Shown here one piece after another: positions 28,277 to 36,150 of a stretch of DNA of 40,334 nt. Made by a program: the position numbers and the translations under genes. The notes below the pieces were generated by a model. It was given only the letters and a program-made list of their open reading frames with translations, was not told the DNA's origin and searched no databases. The DNA is from Alphaproteobacteria bacterium (GTDB lineage Bacteria; Pseudomonadota; Alphaproteobacteria; SP197). Location: positions 1-40,334 of the forward strand of contig SHVY01000031.1 of assembly GCA_009694045.1 (NCBI GenBank). The letters run 5' to 3'. The first letter of the stretch is position 1. The number at the start of each line of letters is the position of its first letter.

Positions 28277-29107
28277 ATGTTCATCCAGACCGAAGCGACC
28301 GCCAACCCGGCGGCGATGAAATTCCTGCCCGGCCGCACCGTGCTGGCCGATGGCAGCGTCGAATTCAGTGATCAGACGTCGGCGCGGGCCTCGCCCCTCG
28401 CCCAGCGGCTGTTCGCGGTCGATGCCGTGCGACGAGTCGCGCTCGGCGCCGATTTCATCACCGTGACCAAGGCGGACGGCGCCGACTGGCAGGTGCTGAA
28501 ACCCGCCCTTCTGGGGGTCATCATGGAACACTTCGTGGCCGGTCGTCCCGTCATCGCCGAAGGCGGCGGCGGTGATGCCCTGACCCAGGCGGTGCAGGAT
28601 ATGATCGACACGCGGATCAAGCCGGCGGTCGAGCATGCCGGCGGCATAGTTGCCCTGCGGTCCTTCGCGGACGGGATCGCGACGGTCGAGATGAGCGGCG
28701 CGCCCGCGGCCAACCCCACCTTCCGCAACGGCATCGAGAACATGCTGCGGCACTATGTTCCCGAGGTCGAGGAGGTACGGTTCGTGGCGGCTGCGGCGCG
28801 GCAGGCCGAGCCGGGAGCCGGTGATCGCCCGGGGCTCGGCACGCCCGAAGGCATCGCCATCCAGACCCTGCTGGACGACGAGATCAACCCCATGGTCGCG
28901 TCACACGGCGGCTACGTGAACCTGGTGGACGTGAAGGATCACAAGGCCTTCGTCCGGCTCCAGGGCGGCTGCCACGGCTGCGGCATGGCGAGCGTCACGC
29001 TCCGCCACGGCATCGAGACGACGATCCTGGAAAAGGTTCCCTCGATCGTCGAGGTCATCGACGTGACCGATCATGCCGAGGGCGAGAACCCGTACTACCA
29101 GGCGTAA
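28277..29107 (+). CDS. NifU/Nfu-type iron-sulfur protein with duplicated, partly degenerate NifU domain
   Basis: The 276-residue protein has an Nfu N-terminal domain (residues 1-90, MFIQTEATANPAAMKFLPG), then two NifU-like domains. The C-terminal one (about 192-266) has the Fe-S cluster motif GGCHGCGMAS, Cys232 and Cys235. The middle one (about 100-170) has a similar frame (IKPAVEHAGGIVAL, VEMSGAPAANPTF) but the two Cys positions are Ala142 and Ala145. The usual alphaproteobacterial Nfu has one such domain and about 185 residues, so this is an extended form. It may deliver 4Fe-4S clusters to targets. The ATG at 28277 follows TAGGAG. It is convergent with the ABC-F gene, one base apart. Confidence 0.88.
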   Translation: MFIQTEATANPAAMKFLPGRTVLADGSVEFSDQTSARASPLAQRLFAVDAVRRVALGADFITVTKADGADWQVLKPALLGVIMEHFVAGRPVIAEGGGGDALTQAVQDMIDTRIKPAVEHAGGIVALRSFADGIATVEMSGAPAANPTFRNGIENMLRHYVPEVEEVRFVAAAARQAEPGAGDRPGLGTPEGIAIQTLLDDEINPMVASHGGYVNLVDVKDHKAFVRLQGGCHGCGMASVTLRHGIETTILEKVPSIVEVIDVTDHAEGENPYYQA

Positions 29108-29108
29108 C

Positions 29109-30977
29109 TCACTCCTCGACCTGGGCCCGTTCCAGCTCGTCCTGGGCCGCGAGCCACGTCACTTCGGCGGTCGCCAGATCGCGCGTCAGCGAGGCTTGCC
29201 GCCGCGCCAAGGCGGCGATCGGCCCGCCCTCCTTGCCATAGGTCGTGGGATCGGCGAGCCGACGTTCGAGCTCCCGCTTCTCGGCGGTCAGGCGTTCCAC
29301 CGCTGCCTCGGCGTCCTTGAGGGCACGGCGCAAGGGCGCGACCTCGGCGCGGGCCACGGCCCCCCGCCGCCGTTCGCCCTTGCGTGGTGCCTTCGCCGCG
29401 CCGGACCGCTCGCCGCGGGAGCCCAGCACCTCGGCCCGGTAGTCGTCCAGGTCGCCGTCGAAGGGGCGAACCCCGCCGCCGGAAACCAGCCAGAGCTGGT
29501 CCGCCACCAATTCGATCAGGTGCCGGTCGTGGCTGACAATGATGACCGCGCCGGGGAAATCGTTGAGCCCTTCGATCAGGGCTTCGCGGGCCGCCATGTC
29601 GAGATGGTTGGTCGGCTCGTCCAGGATCAGCAGGTGCGGCTCGGCAAGCGCCACGAGGCAAAGCGTGAGCCGGGCCTTCTCGCCGCCGGATAGGCCGGAG
29701 ACGGGAACATCGGCCGCATCGCCCCCGAAGCCGAAGCGGCCGAGGCGGTTGCGGATACCCTCGGGCCGCAGGCGCGGCAGCAGCCGCAGCACGTGCTGGA
29801 ACGGGGTCTCCGCCGGGACCAGGTCGTCGATCTGATGCTGGGCGAAGAACCCGACGCGCATCCGCCGGGCGCTTCTGACTTCGCCCGCCATGGGCTGAAG
29901 CCGCCCGGCCAGCATCTTCGCGAAGGTCGACTTACCATTGCCGTTGGCGCCGAGCAGCGCGATGCGATCGTCCGGGTCGATGCGCAGGTTCATGCGCGCG
30001 AGCACCGGCTTGCCGTCCTCATAGCCGACCGCCGCGCCGTCGATGGCGATCAGCGGCGGCGCCAGGTCGTCGGGCCGAGGGAACTGGAACGTCACCGAGG
30101 AATCGCCCTGGGCCTCGGGAATCGGCGGCATGCGCGCGATGGCCTTCAGGCGGCTCTGCGCCTGTCGGGCCTTGCTGGCCTTGTAGCGGAATCGGTCGAC
30201 GAAGGCCTGCATGTGCTTGCGCCGAGCCTCCTGCTTCGCCCGCGCCGCCGCCTGGTTGGCCAACCTCTCCTCTCGCGTCCGCTCGAAGGTGTCGAAGTCG
30301 CCCTCGTAGAGGGTGAGCTTCCCGCCCTCCAGGTGCAGCACCCGATCGATCACCGCATTCAGGAAGTGCCGGTCATGGCTGACCACCACCATCGTGCGGG
30401 GATAGCGGCGCAGGAACGATTCGAGCCAGATCGCCGCCTCGAGGTCCAGATGGTTGGTCGGCTCGTCGAGCAGGAGAAGGTCGGGTTCCGCGAACAGCGC
30501 CGCCGCCAGGGCAACCCGCATGCGCCAGCCGCCGGAGAAACTCGACAACGGCCGCGCCTGGCCCGCGTCGTCGAAGCCCAGTCCGGCGAGGATCGTCGCC
30601 GCCCGCGACGGGGCCGTGTGGGCGCCGATGTCGCGCAGCCGATCATGGAGATCTCCCAGCCGTTCCGGATCGCCATCGCCGTGAACCTCGGCCAGAAGCG
30701 CGCTGCGCTCCCGGTCGGCCGCGAGCACGGCCTGCAACGGCGTCGTGTCGCCACCGGGCGCTTCTTGCGCGATCATCCCGATCCGGGCTGTCCGCCTGAT
30801 CCCAAGATCGCCGCTGTCGGGCGCGATCTCGCCCATGACCAGCCGCAGAAGCGTCGTCTTGCCCGCGCCATTGCGCCCAACCAGGCCGATGCGATGCCCG
30901 GCCGGGACGTGGGCGCTGGCGCGATCGAGGATGACGCGGCCGGCGATGCGGTAGGTGATGTCGACGAGTCGCAGCAT
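29109..30977 (-). CDS. ABC-F family ATPase (YheS/Uup-like)
   Basis: The 622-residue soluble protein has two ATP-binding cassettes in tandem and no membrane domain. Walker A motifs are GRNGAGKT (residues 34-41) and GANGNGKST (about 335), with signature motifs SSFSGGWRMRV and SGLSGGEKARL and Walker B followed by DEPTNHLD in both halves. An Arg/Lys-rich interdomain linker (about 235-285) and a charged C-terminal coiled coil (about 530-620) are as in ribosome-associated ABC-F translation factors. It probably acts on stalled or antibiotic-bound ribosomes; the exact subtype is uncertain. The gene stands alone on the minus strand, 46 bases upstream of the PilZ gene's end. Confidence 0.93.
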   Translation of the reverse strand: MLRLVDITYRIAGRVILDRASAHVPAGHRIGLVGRNGAGKTTLLRLVMGEIAPDSGDLGIRRTARIGMIAQEAPGGDTTPLQAVLAADRERSALLAEVHGDGDPERLGDLHDRLRDIGAHTAPSRAATILAGLGFDDAGQARPLSSFSGGWRMRVALAAALFAEPDLLLLDEPTNHLDLEAAIWLESFLRRYPRTMVVVSHDRHFLNAVIDRVLHLEGGKLTLYEGDFDTFERTREERLANQAAARAKQEARRKHMQAFVDRFRYKASKARQAQSRLKAIARMPPIPEAQGDSSVTFQFPRPDDLAPPLIAIDGAAVGYEDGKPVLARMNLRIDPDDRIALLGANGNGKSTFAKMLAGRLQPMAGEVRSARRMRVGFFAQHQIDDLVPAETPFQHVLRLLPRLRPEGIRNRLGRFGFGGDAADVPVSGLSGGEKARLTLCLVALAEPHLLILDEPTNHLDMAAREALIEGLNDFPGAVIIVSHDRHLIELVADQLWLVSGGGVRPFDGDLDDYRAEVLGSRGERSGAAKAPRKGERRRGAVARAEVAPLRRALKDAEAAVERLTAEKRELERRLADPTTYGKEGGPIAALARRQASLTRDLATAEVTWLAAQDELERAQVEE

Positions 30978-31023
30978 GGCCGGCTAGATAGCACAGGCGC
31001 CCGCCCGCCGTTAACGCCGGCGA

Positions 31024-32475
31024 TCAGGCGGCGAGCATACCGTCGACGTAGCCGATCAGGCCCTTGCTCAATGTGTCGTTGAGCTGGAAGCATAGGTGGG
31101 TGCGGCCGGCGCCCGCGCCGGTGACCACCAGCGGGATCATCGCGTCCCACCCCAGAAACGAGAGCTGGCCCGAGGCACCGACGCGGCACGGCAGCGCGCG
31201 GTCAATGGCGGCACCGCCCATGCTGAGGTTCATCACCTGACAATCGTGCCAGCGATCCTCGATCAGAACCCGGGCCGGAATGGCCATGTTCATCCGCTGG
31301 AAACGGCGGCGTTCCTCGACTCTGATGAAACTGCCGAGGATCGCGTCCATCCTGGTGATGGTCTGGGCGACGATCTGCCCGGTCTCGCCCGCTTCGGCGC
31401 GCAGGCGCGCCGCATGGGCATCGAGCGGTGCCAGCAGCTCCTGCAACTCGTCGAGGACGCCGCGAAGCCGGGAGACGCTCTGATCGCAGTCCTCAATGCG
31501 CGCCCCAAGCAGGCCCGAGCCGCCGGCGCGCAGCGCCGCTGCGTTGACGAGTTGGGGCCCGGCCTCGTCGAGGGAAACCAAGCTCTCCTCGACGGCGACA
31601 ATGCCCAAGGTCAGCGCGTCGCGCGCGTTCAGCAGGCCATCGATGCGCCCGAGGGCGATCTGCCGCGCGCGGGCGATCGCCAGCGCGATCGATTCGCCGG
31701 ACGCCTCCGGCCGGGCGCGCAGCTCAAGCTCGTCGAACAGCCGTGGCAGCCAACTGATCTCCTCGGCGGACGCCACCATCATCTGGAACGCACTATCCAT
31801 GGATTCCGCCAAACGGACCACGCTCTGGATCCGGGTCATCGCGGACTCGGCCGCAGTACGGGCCTCGGCGATCCGCACCTCGTGGTCGGCCCAGCCGGTT
31901 CGCAGTTGGGCGAAGCGCGCCTCCACTTCGGCGAGTGCGTCCTGCGCGTCGCCCGCCTTCAAGGCGGGCTCCCGCGATCCCATCGGCGAGTGAACGATGC
32001 CGTCGGCAAGGACCTCGACCGACTTGCCGAGATGTCGGAGCGACGTCCTGACCTCGATTTCCATCATGTCAATCGCCGCCAGCGACTGGGCCAGGGCATT
32101 GGCCACCGGGCGCGAGGCGGGTGACACGATAGGCGGCGTGGGACCCCCTTCCTCGCTGGCCTCCGGCATGGCATGCGCGGCATCCGCGCCACGACGGCGG
32201 CGGCGCACCGCCGATCCCAGGACGAACCCCGCGACGACGCACAGCGCCCCCGCGATCGCCAGGCCCCAGGAACTCGTCCCGCTGGCAAACCCATCGTCAT
32301 ACGGGCTGCCGCGCGACGCGGGCGGCAGATCCAAGCCAAGGCGGAGGTCGAGCAAGGGCCCCGCACCGGGCGCGATGGCGGCGAGCTCGCTCCACGCCGC
32401 GGCCCAGCGCTTCGGTTCGGTCGACGGCACGAGGGCCAGGATGACAAGGACGGCGACGGCGGCGATGCGGCGCAT
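31024..32475 (-). CDS. Membrane-anchored PilZ-domain protein
   Basis: The 483-residue protein has an N-terminal hydrophobic stretch (about 4-17), a second membrane helix (about 69-91) followed by Arg-rich residues, a long helical, possibly coiled-coil region (about 120-385), and a C-terminal PilZ domain. The PilZ c-di-GMP motif is present as RRFQR (390-394) and NLSMGG (416-421). The layout suggests a c-di-GMP-responsive membrane protein whose helical part may interact with a partner, similar in shape to a chemoreceptor signalling region, but without a recognisable MCP hairpin. Divergent from parA; the orphan motA elsewhere in the window could be a downstream motility target, which is speculative. 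Confidence 0.82.
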   Translation of the reverse strand: MRRIAAVAVLVILALVPSTEPKRWAAAWSELAAIAPGAGPLLDLRLGLDLPPASRGSPYDDGFASGTSSWGLAIAGALCVVAGFVLGSAVRRRRRGADAAHAMPEASEEGGPTPPIVSPASRPVANALAQSLAAIDMMEIEVRTSLRHLGKSVEVLADGIVHSPMGSREPALKAGDAQDALAEVEARFAQLRTGWADHEVRIAEARTAAESAMTRIQSVVRLAESMDSAFQMMVASAEEISWLPRLFDELELRARPEASGESIALAIARARQIALGRIDGLLNARDALTLGIVAVEESLVSLDEAGPQLVNAAALRAGGSGLLGARIEDCDQSVSRLRGVLDELQELLAPLDAHAARLRAEAGETGQIVAQTITRMDAILGSFIRVEERRRFQRMNMAIPARVLIEDRWHDCQVMNLSMGGAAIDRALPCRVGASGQLSFLGWDAMIPLVVTGAGAGRTHLCFQLNDTLSKGLIGYVDGMLAA

Positions 32476-32671
32476 GCAAACTCGTATCGATGTGAAATCG
32501 GGTGCGGAATCACCAAGCGCGAACCCGCCGACTATCGAGCAACAGCCTTAAGAATCGCTGAAGCCCGACCGCGCCATCGGCACCCATAACCGTTTCTTAG
32601 CGCATCGCGGGATAGGCTCCGGGGACGGGGGGATACACGGCGCGGTGAAGCTCCTAAGGAGTGGGACGACC

Positions 32672-33448
32672 ATGCTCTCGACCATGCGCGTCATCGTGGT
32701 GACCTCCCAGAAGGGCGGGTCCGGCAAGACCACTCTGTCGGGACATCTCGCCTTCCAGGCCGAGGCAACCGGCCATGGCCCGGTCGCCCTGATCGACACC
32801 GATCCCCAGGGCAGTCTCGCGGCCTGGTGGAACGCCCGCGCGGCGCACGCGCCCCTGTTCATCCAGACCGACATCGGCCGGTTGTTCAACGACCTGGAGG
32901 AACTGCGGTCCCAGGAGATTCGGTTGGTGGTGATCGACACGCCGCCGGCCGTGACCGGCACGATCCGCAGCGTCGTCGCCCATGCCGATCTGGTGGTCAT
33001 CCCGGCGCGTCCCAGCCCGCACGATCTCAGGGCCGTCGGCGCCACCCTCGACATCGTCGAAGGCCGGCACAAGCCATTGGTGTTCGTAATCAACGGCGCC
33101 ACGCCCAAGGCCAAGATCACCAGCGACGCGGTCGTCGCCTTGTCCCAGCATGGGACGGTGGCACCCGTGATGCTGCGCCACCGCACCGATTTCTCCAGCG
33201 CGATGATCGACGGGCGCACCGTGATGGAGTGCAGCCCAGCCTCCCGCTCGGCGGTCGAGATGACCGAGCTGTGGGCCTACCTCGCTCAGCGCCTGCAACG
33301 GGTGCAGCCGCGCCCCGCGGCCCTGATACCCGGCCTCGACCGCCCGGTGTTCGGCCGCCATCATGCCGATATCCCCACGGCGGTCCCGGTGGCGGCCGAT
33401 GAGGCTCCACACCACGGATTCGGACGCCGCGCCGTGAACCCAACCTAG
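32672..33448 (+). CDS. ParA-family ATPase
   Basis: The 258-residue protein is a Walker-type ATPase of the ParA/MinD superfamily. The deviant Walker A is at residues 14-20 (SQKGGSGKTT, Lys14 and Lys19), followed by LIDTDPQGSLAAWW and VVIDTPPAVTGT. The product lacks the N-terminal helix-turn-helix of large plasmid ParAs, as chromosomal and orphan ParAs do. The ATG at 32672 lies 10 bases after AAGGAG. It is followed by a disrupted small gene and a broken parB, so it may be part of a second partition system or position a protein cluster rather than DNA. No oriC markers (gidA/gidB) are nearby. Confidence 0.88.
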   Translation: MLSTMRVIVVTSQKGGSGKTTLSGHLAFQAEATGHGPVALIDTDPQGSLAAWWNARAAHAPLFIQTDIGRLFNDLEELRSQEIRLVVIDTPPAVTGTIRSVVAHADLVVIPARPSPHDLRAVGATLDIVEGRHKPLVFVINGATPKAKITSDAVVALSQHGTVAPVMLRHRTDFSSAMIDGRTVMECSPASRSAVEMTELWAYLAQRLQRVQPRPAALIPGLDRPVFGRHHADIPTAVPVAADEAPHHGFGRRAVNPT

Positions 33449-33457
33449 GGCACGTTC

Positions 33458-33612
33458 ATGTCCGGCCCGCAAAATCGCATCCGCTTCGCGACCCTGGACA
33501 GCTCGCTGCTTGCCCGCAAGGGCGAGGCGCGGCCCGCTCTCCTGCACGCCCTGTCCGGCGAAGGGGCCACGCCGACCGGGTCGAAGAAGCATCGCGTCAT
33601 AGTCCGCCGGAA
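33458..33612 (+). pseudogene. N-terminal remnant of a small gene downstream of parA
   Basis: About 50 codons from the ATG at 33458 read as ordinary protein (IRFATLDSSLLARKGEARPAL in part, then SKKHRVIVRRN). After about 33612 this frame turns into an Arg/Pro-rich shadow of the parB frame. The end of the first part resembles the start of a ribbon-helix-helix domain, as in small DNA-binding partners of ParA, but too little is left to be sure. It looks as if a small gene and the front of parB have been joined by a deletion, or by an assembly error. Confidence 0.35.
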
Positions 33613-34496
33613 CTCGGCCGCCCGTTCGCGGCGGCCGGATCGCCCGGACCCCGCCGCCCGAACCGCGGTCGGACAGCGTCACGTCGGTGCCGGTCGATCG
33701 CCTGCGGCCTGCCACGCGCCCATCGCGCCAGGAGGCGGGGGACGTCGGCGGCCTGACCGCGTCGATCACGGCCCATGGCGTGGTCCAACCCTTGGTCGTC
33801 CGCCCGGACGCAAGCCGTCCCGGTGCCTACGAAATCGTCGCCGGAGCACGGCGCTTCCAGGCGGCGCGCGCGGCGGGCCTCGATGCCGTCCCCGTGGTCG
33901 TGCGGTCCCTCGCCGACGTCGAAGCGCTCGAGCTGTCCCTGGTCGAGAACCTGCAGCGGGAGGATCTTCCGCCACTCGACGAGGCCGCCGGATACCGCCG
34001 CCTGATCGAGGAGTTCGGCCGGACCCAGGAACAGGTCGCGTCCCTGGTCGGCCGCAGTCGCAGCCACGTGGCCAACACGCTCCGGCTGTTGCACGCGCCC
34101 GAGGAGATCAAGGGACTGCTGGCCGAGGGCGCCTTGAGCGCCGGCCATGCTCGCGCCCTGCTGGGGGCCGAGGACCCCGTCGCCCTGGCGCACGCCGTCG
34201 TGGCCGATGGGCTCAACGTCCGCGCCACCGAACGGCTGGCGACGGCCCCCGCGACCGCGATTCGGACGCGCCCGACGCCCCGCGCGGTGGCCGCCGGCGC
34301 GCGGCGCATCGCCGCCTAGCTCGGTCTGCCCGCCACGCTGACGGGCACGCGAAACGGCGGCAGCCTGACGGTTCGGTTCAAGACCGCCGCCGAATACGAC
34401 CGCCTGGTCGATGTCTTACGGCCACGTCCTTCGCCCGTACTGGGTTTCGGGGGCGGCCAAGAACCCGAATCGACCGCTCAGGCAGAGTCCCTTTGA
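33603..34496 (+). pseudogene. ParB-family gene, missing start and interrupted by an in-frame stop
   Basis: From about 33660 the frame encodes a ParB-like protein: VPVDRLRP, the box AGARRFQAARAAGL, LVENLQREDLPPLDEAAGYRRL and a helix-turn-helix (RTQEQVASLVGRSRSHVANTLRLL, in part). A TAG at 34317-34319 cuts it, yet the same frame continues to 34496 with a good ParB C-terminal dimerisation segment (GSLTVRFKTAAEYDRLVDVL). Upstream, the frame is closed by TAG at 33600-33602, leaving only GTG 33687 as a start inside the domain. So both the N-terminus and the C-terminal join are damaged, by mutation or by sequencing error. If both were repaired, length would be close to a normal ParB (about 290 residues). 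Confidence 0.72.
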
Positions 34497-34497
34497 G

Positions 34498-34515
34498 CCG
34501 CCCCTTCGGGGGTGG
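34498..34515 (+). terminator. UUCG-capped hairpin after parB
   Basis: CCGCCCC and GGGGTGG pair over 7 bp (one G-U) around TTCG, the stable tetraloop, beginning 2 bases after the parB stop. There is no T-run, so it may be a stability element or weak terminator. Confidence 0.5.
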
Positions 34516-34586
34516 GACGAACCAAGGTATGGTTATTGCATCGTTGCCAAGGTAGGGCCGACGCGGCGAAGAGAGCCCAGGGTCCG

Positions 34587-35213
34587 ATGACAGCGAATCA
34601 TGCGAATCGACGCGGTGTTCTCGCGCTTTTGGCGGGGCTCGCGATCGCGCCGCGGCGGGCGGCCGGGCAGACGGCGCCGGATGGCGCGGAACGGCACATC
34701 GAAACCCTGGCGCAACAGGCGTTTGTCACCCTCCAGCGCACCGACTTGACCCTCGATCAACGGGAGCTCGAGTTCCGCCGCATCCTGCGCGATGGCTTCG
34801 ATCTGGATTTCATCGCCCGTTTCGTGCTGGGCAGCCATTGGAAGGGCGCCTCGGAGGAACAGCGGGCCGAATACCTGGACCTGTTCGCCGAATTCGTGCT
34901 GAAGACCTATGCTGGCCGCCTTGGCGGGTACACCGGCGAGAGCTTCAGCATCGTCGGCACACGGCCGACGGGAACCAAGGACGTCATCGTCGCCACCGTC
35001 ATCAGCCAGCCGAACGGCGGGACGATCGACGCCGAATGGCGGGTCCGCCGCCAGGATTCCGGCTATCGCATCATCGACGTGGCCGTCGCCGGGATCAGCA
35101 TGGTGGTGAACCAGCGCGACGAATTCGCCTCGGTGGTCACCAACCACGGCATCGACGGGCTGCTGCAGATGCTCCGCGCCCGGGTCGGCAAGGTCTCGAT
35201 CGCGGCGGGGTAG
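34587..35213 (+). CDS. MlaC/Ttg2D-family phospholipid transport protein
   Basis: The 208-residue periplasmic protein belongs to the MlaC family, which ferries phospholipids between the inner-membrane ABC complex and outer-membrane MlaA. It has an N-terminal signal (NRRGVLALLAGLAIA, ending near ARRAAG). The MlaC core is visible as DFIARFVLGSHWKGASEEQ (about 76-94) and a beta-rich end (AEWRVRRQDSGYRIIDVAVAGISM, in part). I chose the ATG at 34587; 34512 would give an atypical 25-residue extension. Together with the MlaA-domain gene at 36151 it suggests a lipid-asymmetry pathway, though mlaD/E/F are absent from the window. A role in hopanoid export (HpnM relative) is an alternative. Confidence 0.88.
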   Translation: MTANHANRRGVLALLAGLAIAPRRAAGQTAPDGAERHIETLAQQAFVTLQRTDLTLDQRELEFRRILRDGFDLDFIARFVLGSHWKGASEEQRAEYLDLFAEFVLKTYAGRLGGYTGESFSIVGTRPTGTKDVIVATVISQPNGGTIDAEWRVRRQDSGYRIIDVAVAGISMVVNQRDEFASVVTNHGIDGLLQMLRARVGKVSIAAG

Positions 35214-35316
35214 GACCCGCCGACAACCCCTCCGCCATGTCCCCGATCGCCTCGCACCCGTGGCGTGAACCGCCGAGATCGGGTACTTAGGCGCCTGCAC
35301 CAGGGGGAGGGGTCCC

Positions 35317-36144
35317 ATGGCCGGCATGGTGGGCCGAGGGGAACAGGGGTTCGCGTGGCGCCATGCCGCGTTTCGCTTTGCCGTGGCGTGCCTTCTCGCC
35401 GGTTCGACCCCGGTCCGCGCCGACCCCTTGAGCGACGGGCAGGCGGCCTTCGAGCGGGGCGATTTCACCGCCGCGCGCACCCTCTGGCTGCCCCCGGCCG
35501 AGGCCGGGGATGCGGCGGCCCAATTCAAGCTCGGCGTTCTCTACGACGAAGGTCGCGGGGTCGCGGCGGATGCCGCCCAAGCGGTCGTCTTGTGGGAGAG
35601 GGCGGCGGCCGGAGGCAGCGTCGCGGCCCTCCACAATCTTGGGCTCAAGGCCATGGACGGAAGCCTCGGTCCGCCCGACTTCGCGGCGGCCGCGGGCTGG
35701 TTGCGCCAAGCGGCCGATCGGGGTTACGCCCGCTCGCAGTATTCCCTCGGCAAGCTCCTGCTCGACGGCTTAGGCGCGGCACCCAACGCGGATGGGGCGT
35801 TCGCCCTCGTTCTCGCGGCGGCCCGCGGCGGGTTCGCCCCGGCGCAATACAACCTCGGCAAGCTGTACCGCGACGGCACCGGGACCCTGGCCGACCCGGT
35901 CGCCGCCGCCGCCTGGTTCCTGCGCGCGGCGCGCCAGGGACATGCGCGGGCGCAGGCCCGGATCGGCATGCGCTACCTCGAAGGTGACGGCGTGCCGAGG
36001 GACGCGGTCGAAGGCCTCGCCTGGCTGATCCTGGCCGCGGGCCAGGGCGACGGCGATGCCGAAGGGGAGCGGCGGCGGGCGACCGAGACCCTGGCGGCCG
36101 ACGCCCGCGCCGCGGCCTTCCAGCCGACCGTGGAAGGGGAGTAG
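35317..36144 (+). CDS. Sel1-like repeat protein, secreted
   Basis: The 275-residue protein has a signal peptide (about residues 18-36, ending VRA-DP) and about five Sel1/TPR-like helix pairs: AAQFKLGVLYDEGRGV, AALHNLGLKAMDGSLG, RSQYSLGKLLLDGLG, PAQYNLGKLYRDGTG and RAQARIGMRYLEGDG, spaced about 36 residues. Sel1 repeats form alpha-solenoids that bind other proteins, probably in the periplasm. The ATG at 35317 follows a strong GGGGGAGGGG ribosome binding site. It lies between mlaC and the MlaA-domain gene, so a scaffolding role in outer-membrane lipid transport is possible but not shown. Confidence 0.88.
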   Translation: MAGMVGRGEQGFAWRHAAFRFAVACLLAGSTPVRADPLSDGQAAFERGDFTAARTLWLPPAEAGDAAAQFKLGVLYDEGRGVAADAAQAVVLWERAAAGGSVAALHNLGLKAMDGSLGPPDFAAAAGWLRQAADRGYARSQYSLGKLLLDGLGAAPNADGAFALVLAAARGGFAPAQYNLGKLYRDGTGTLADPVAAAAWFLRAARQGHARAQARIGMRYLEGDGVPRDAVEGLAWLILAAGQGDGDAEGERRRATETLAADARAAAFQPTVEGE

Positions 36145-36150
36145 CCGGCT

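Noticed and set aside
33458..34555. 365-residue open frame over the parB region
   Set aside because: Only the first 50 or so codons look like protein; the rest is Arg/Pro/Gly-rich and antiphase to clear ParB motifs.
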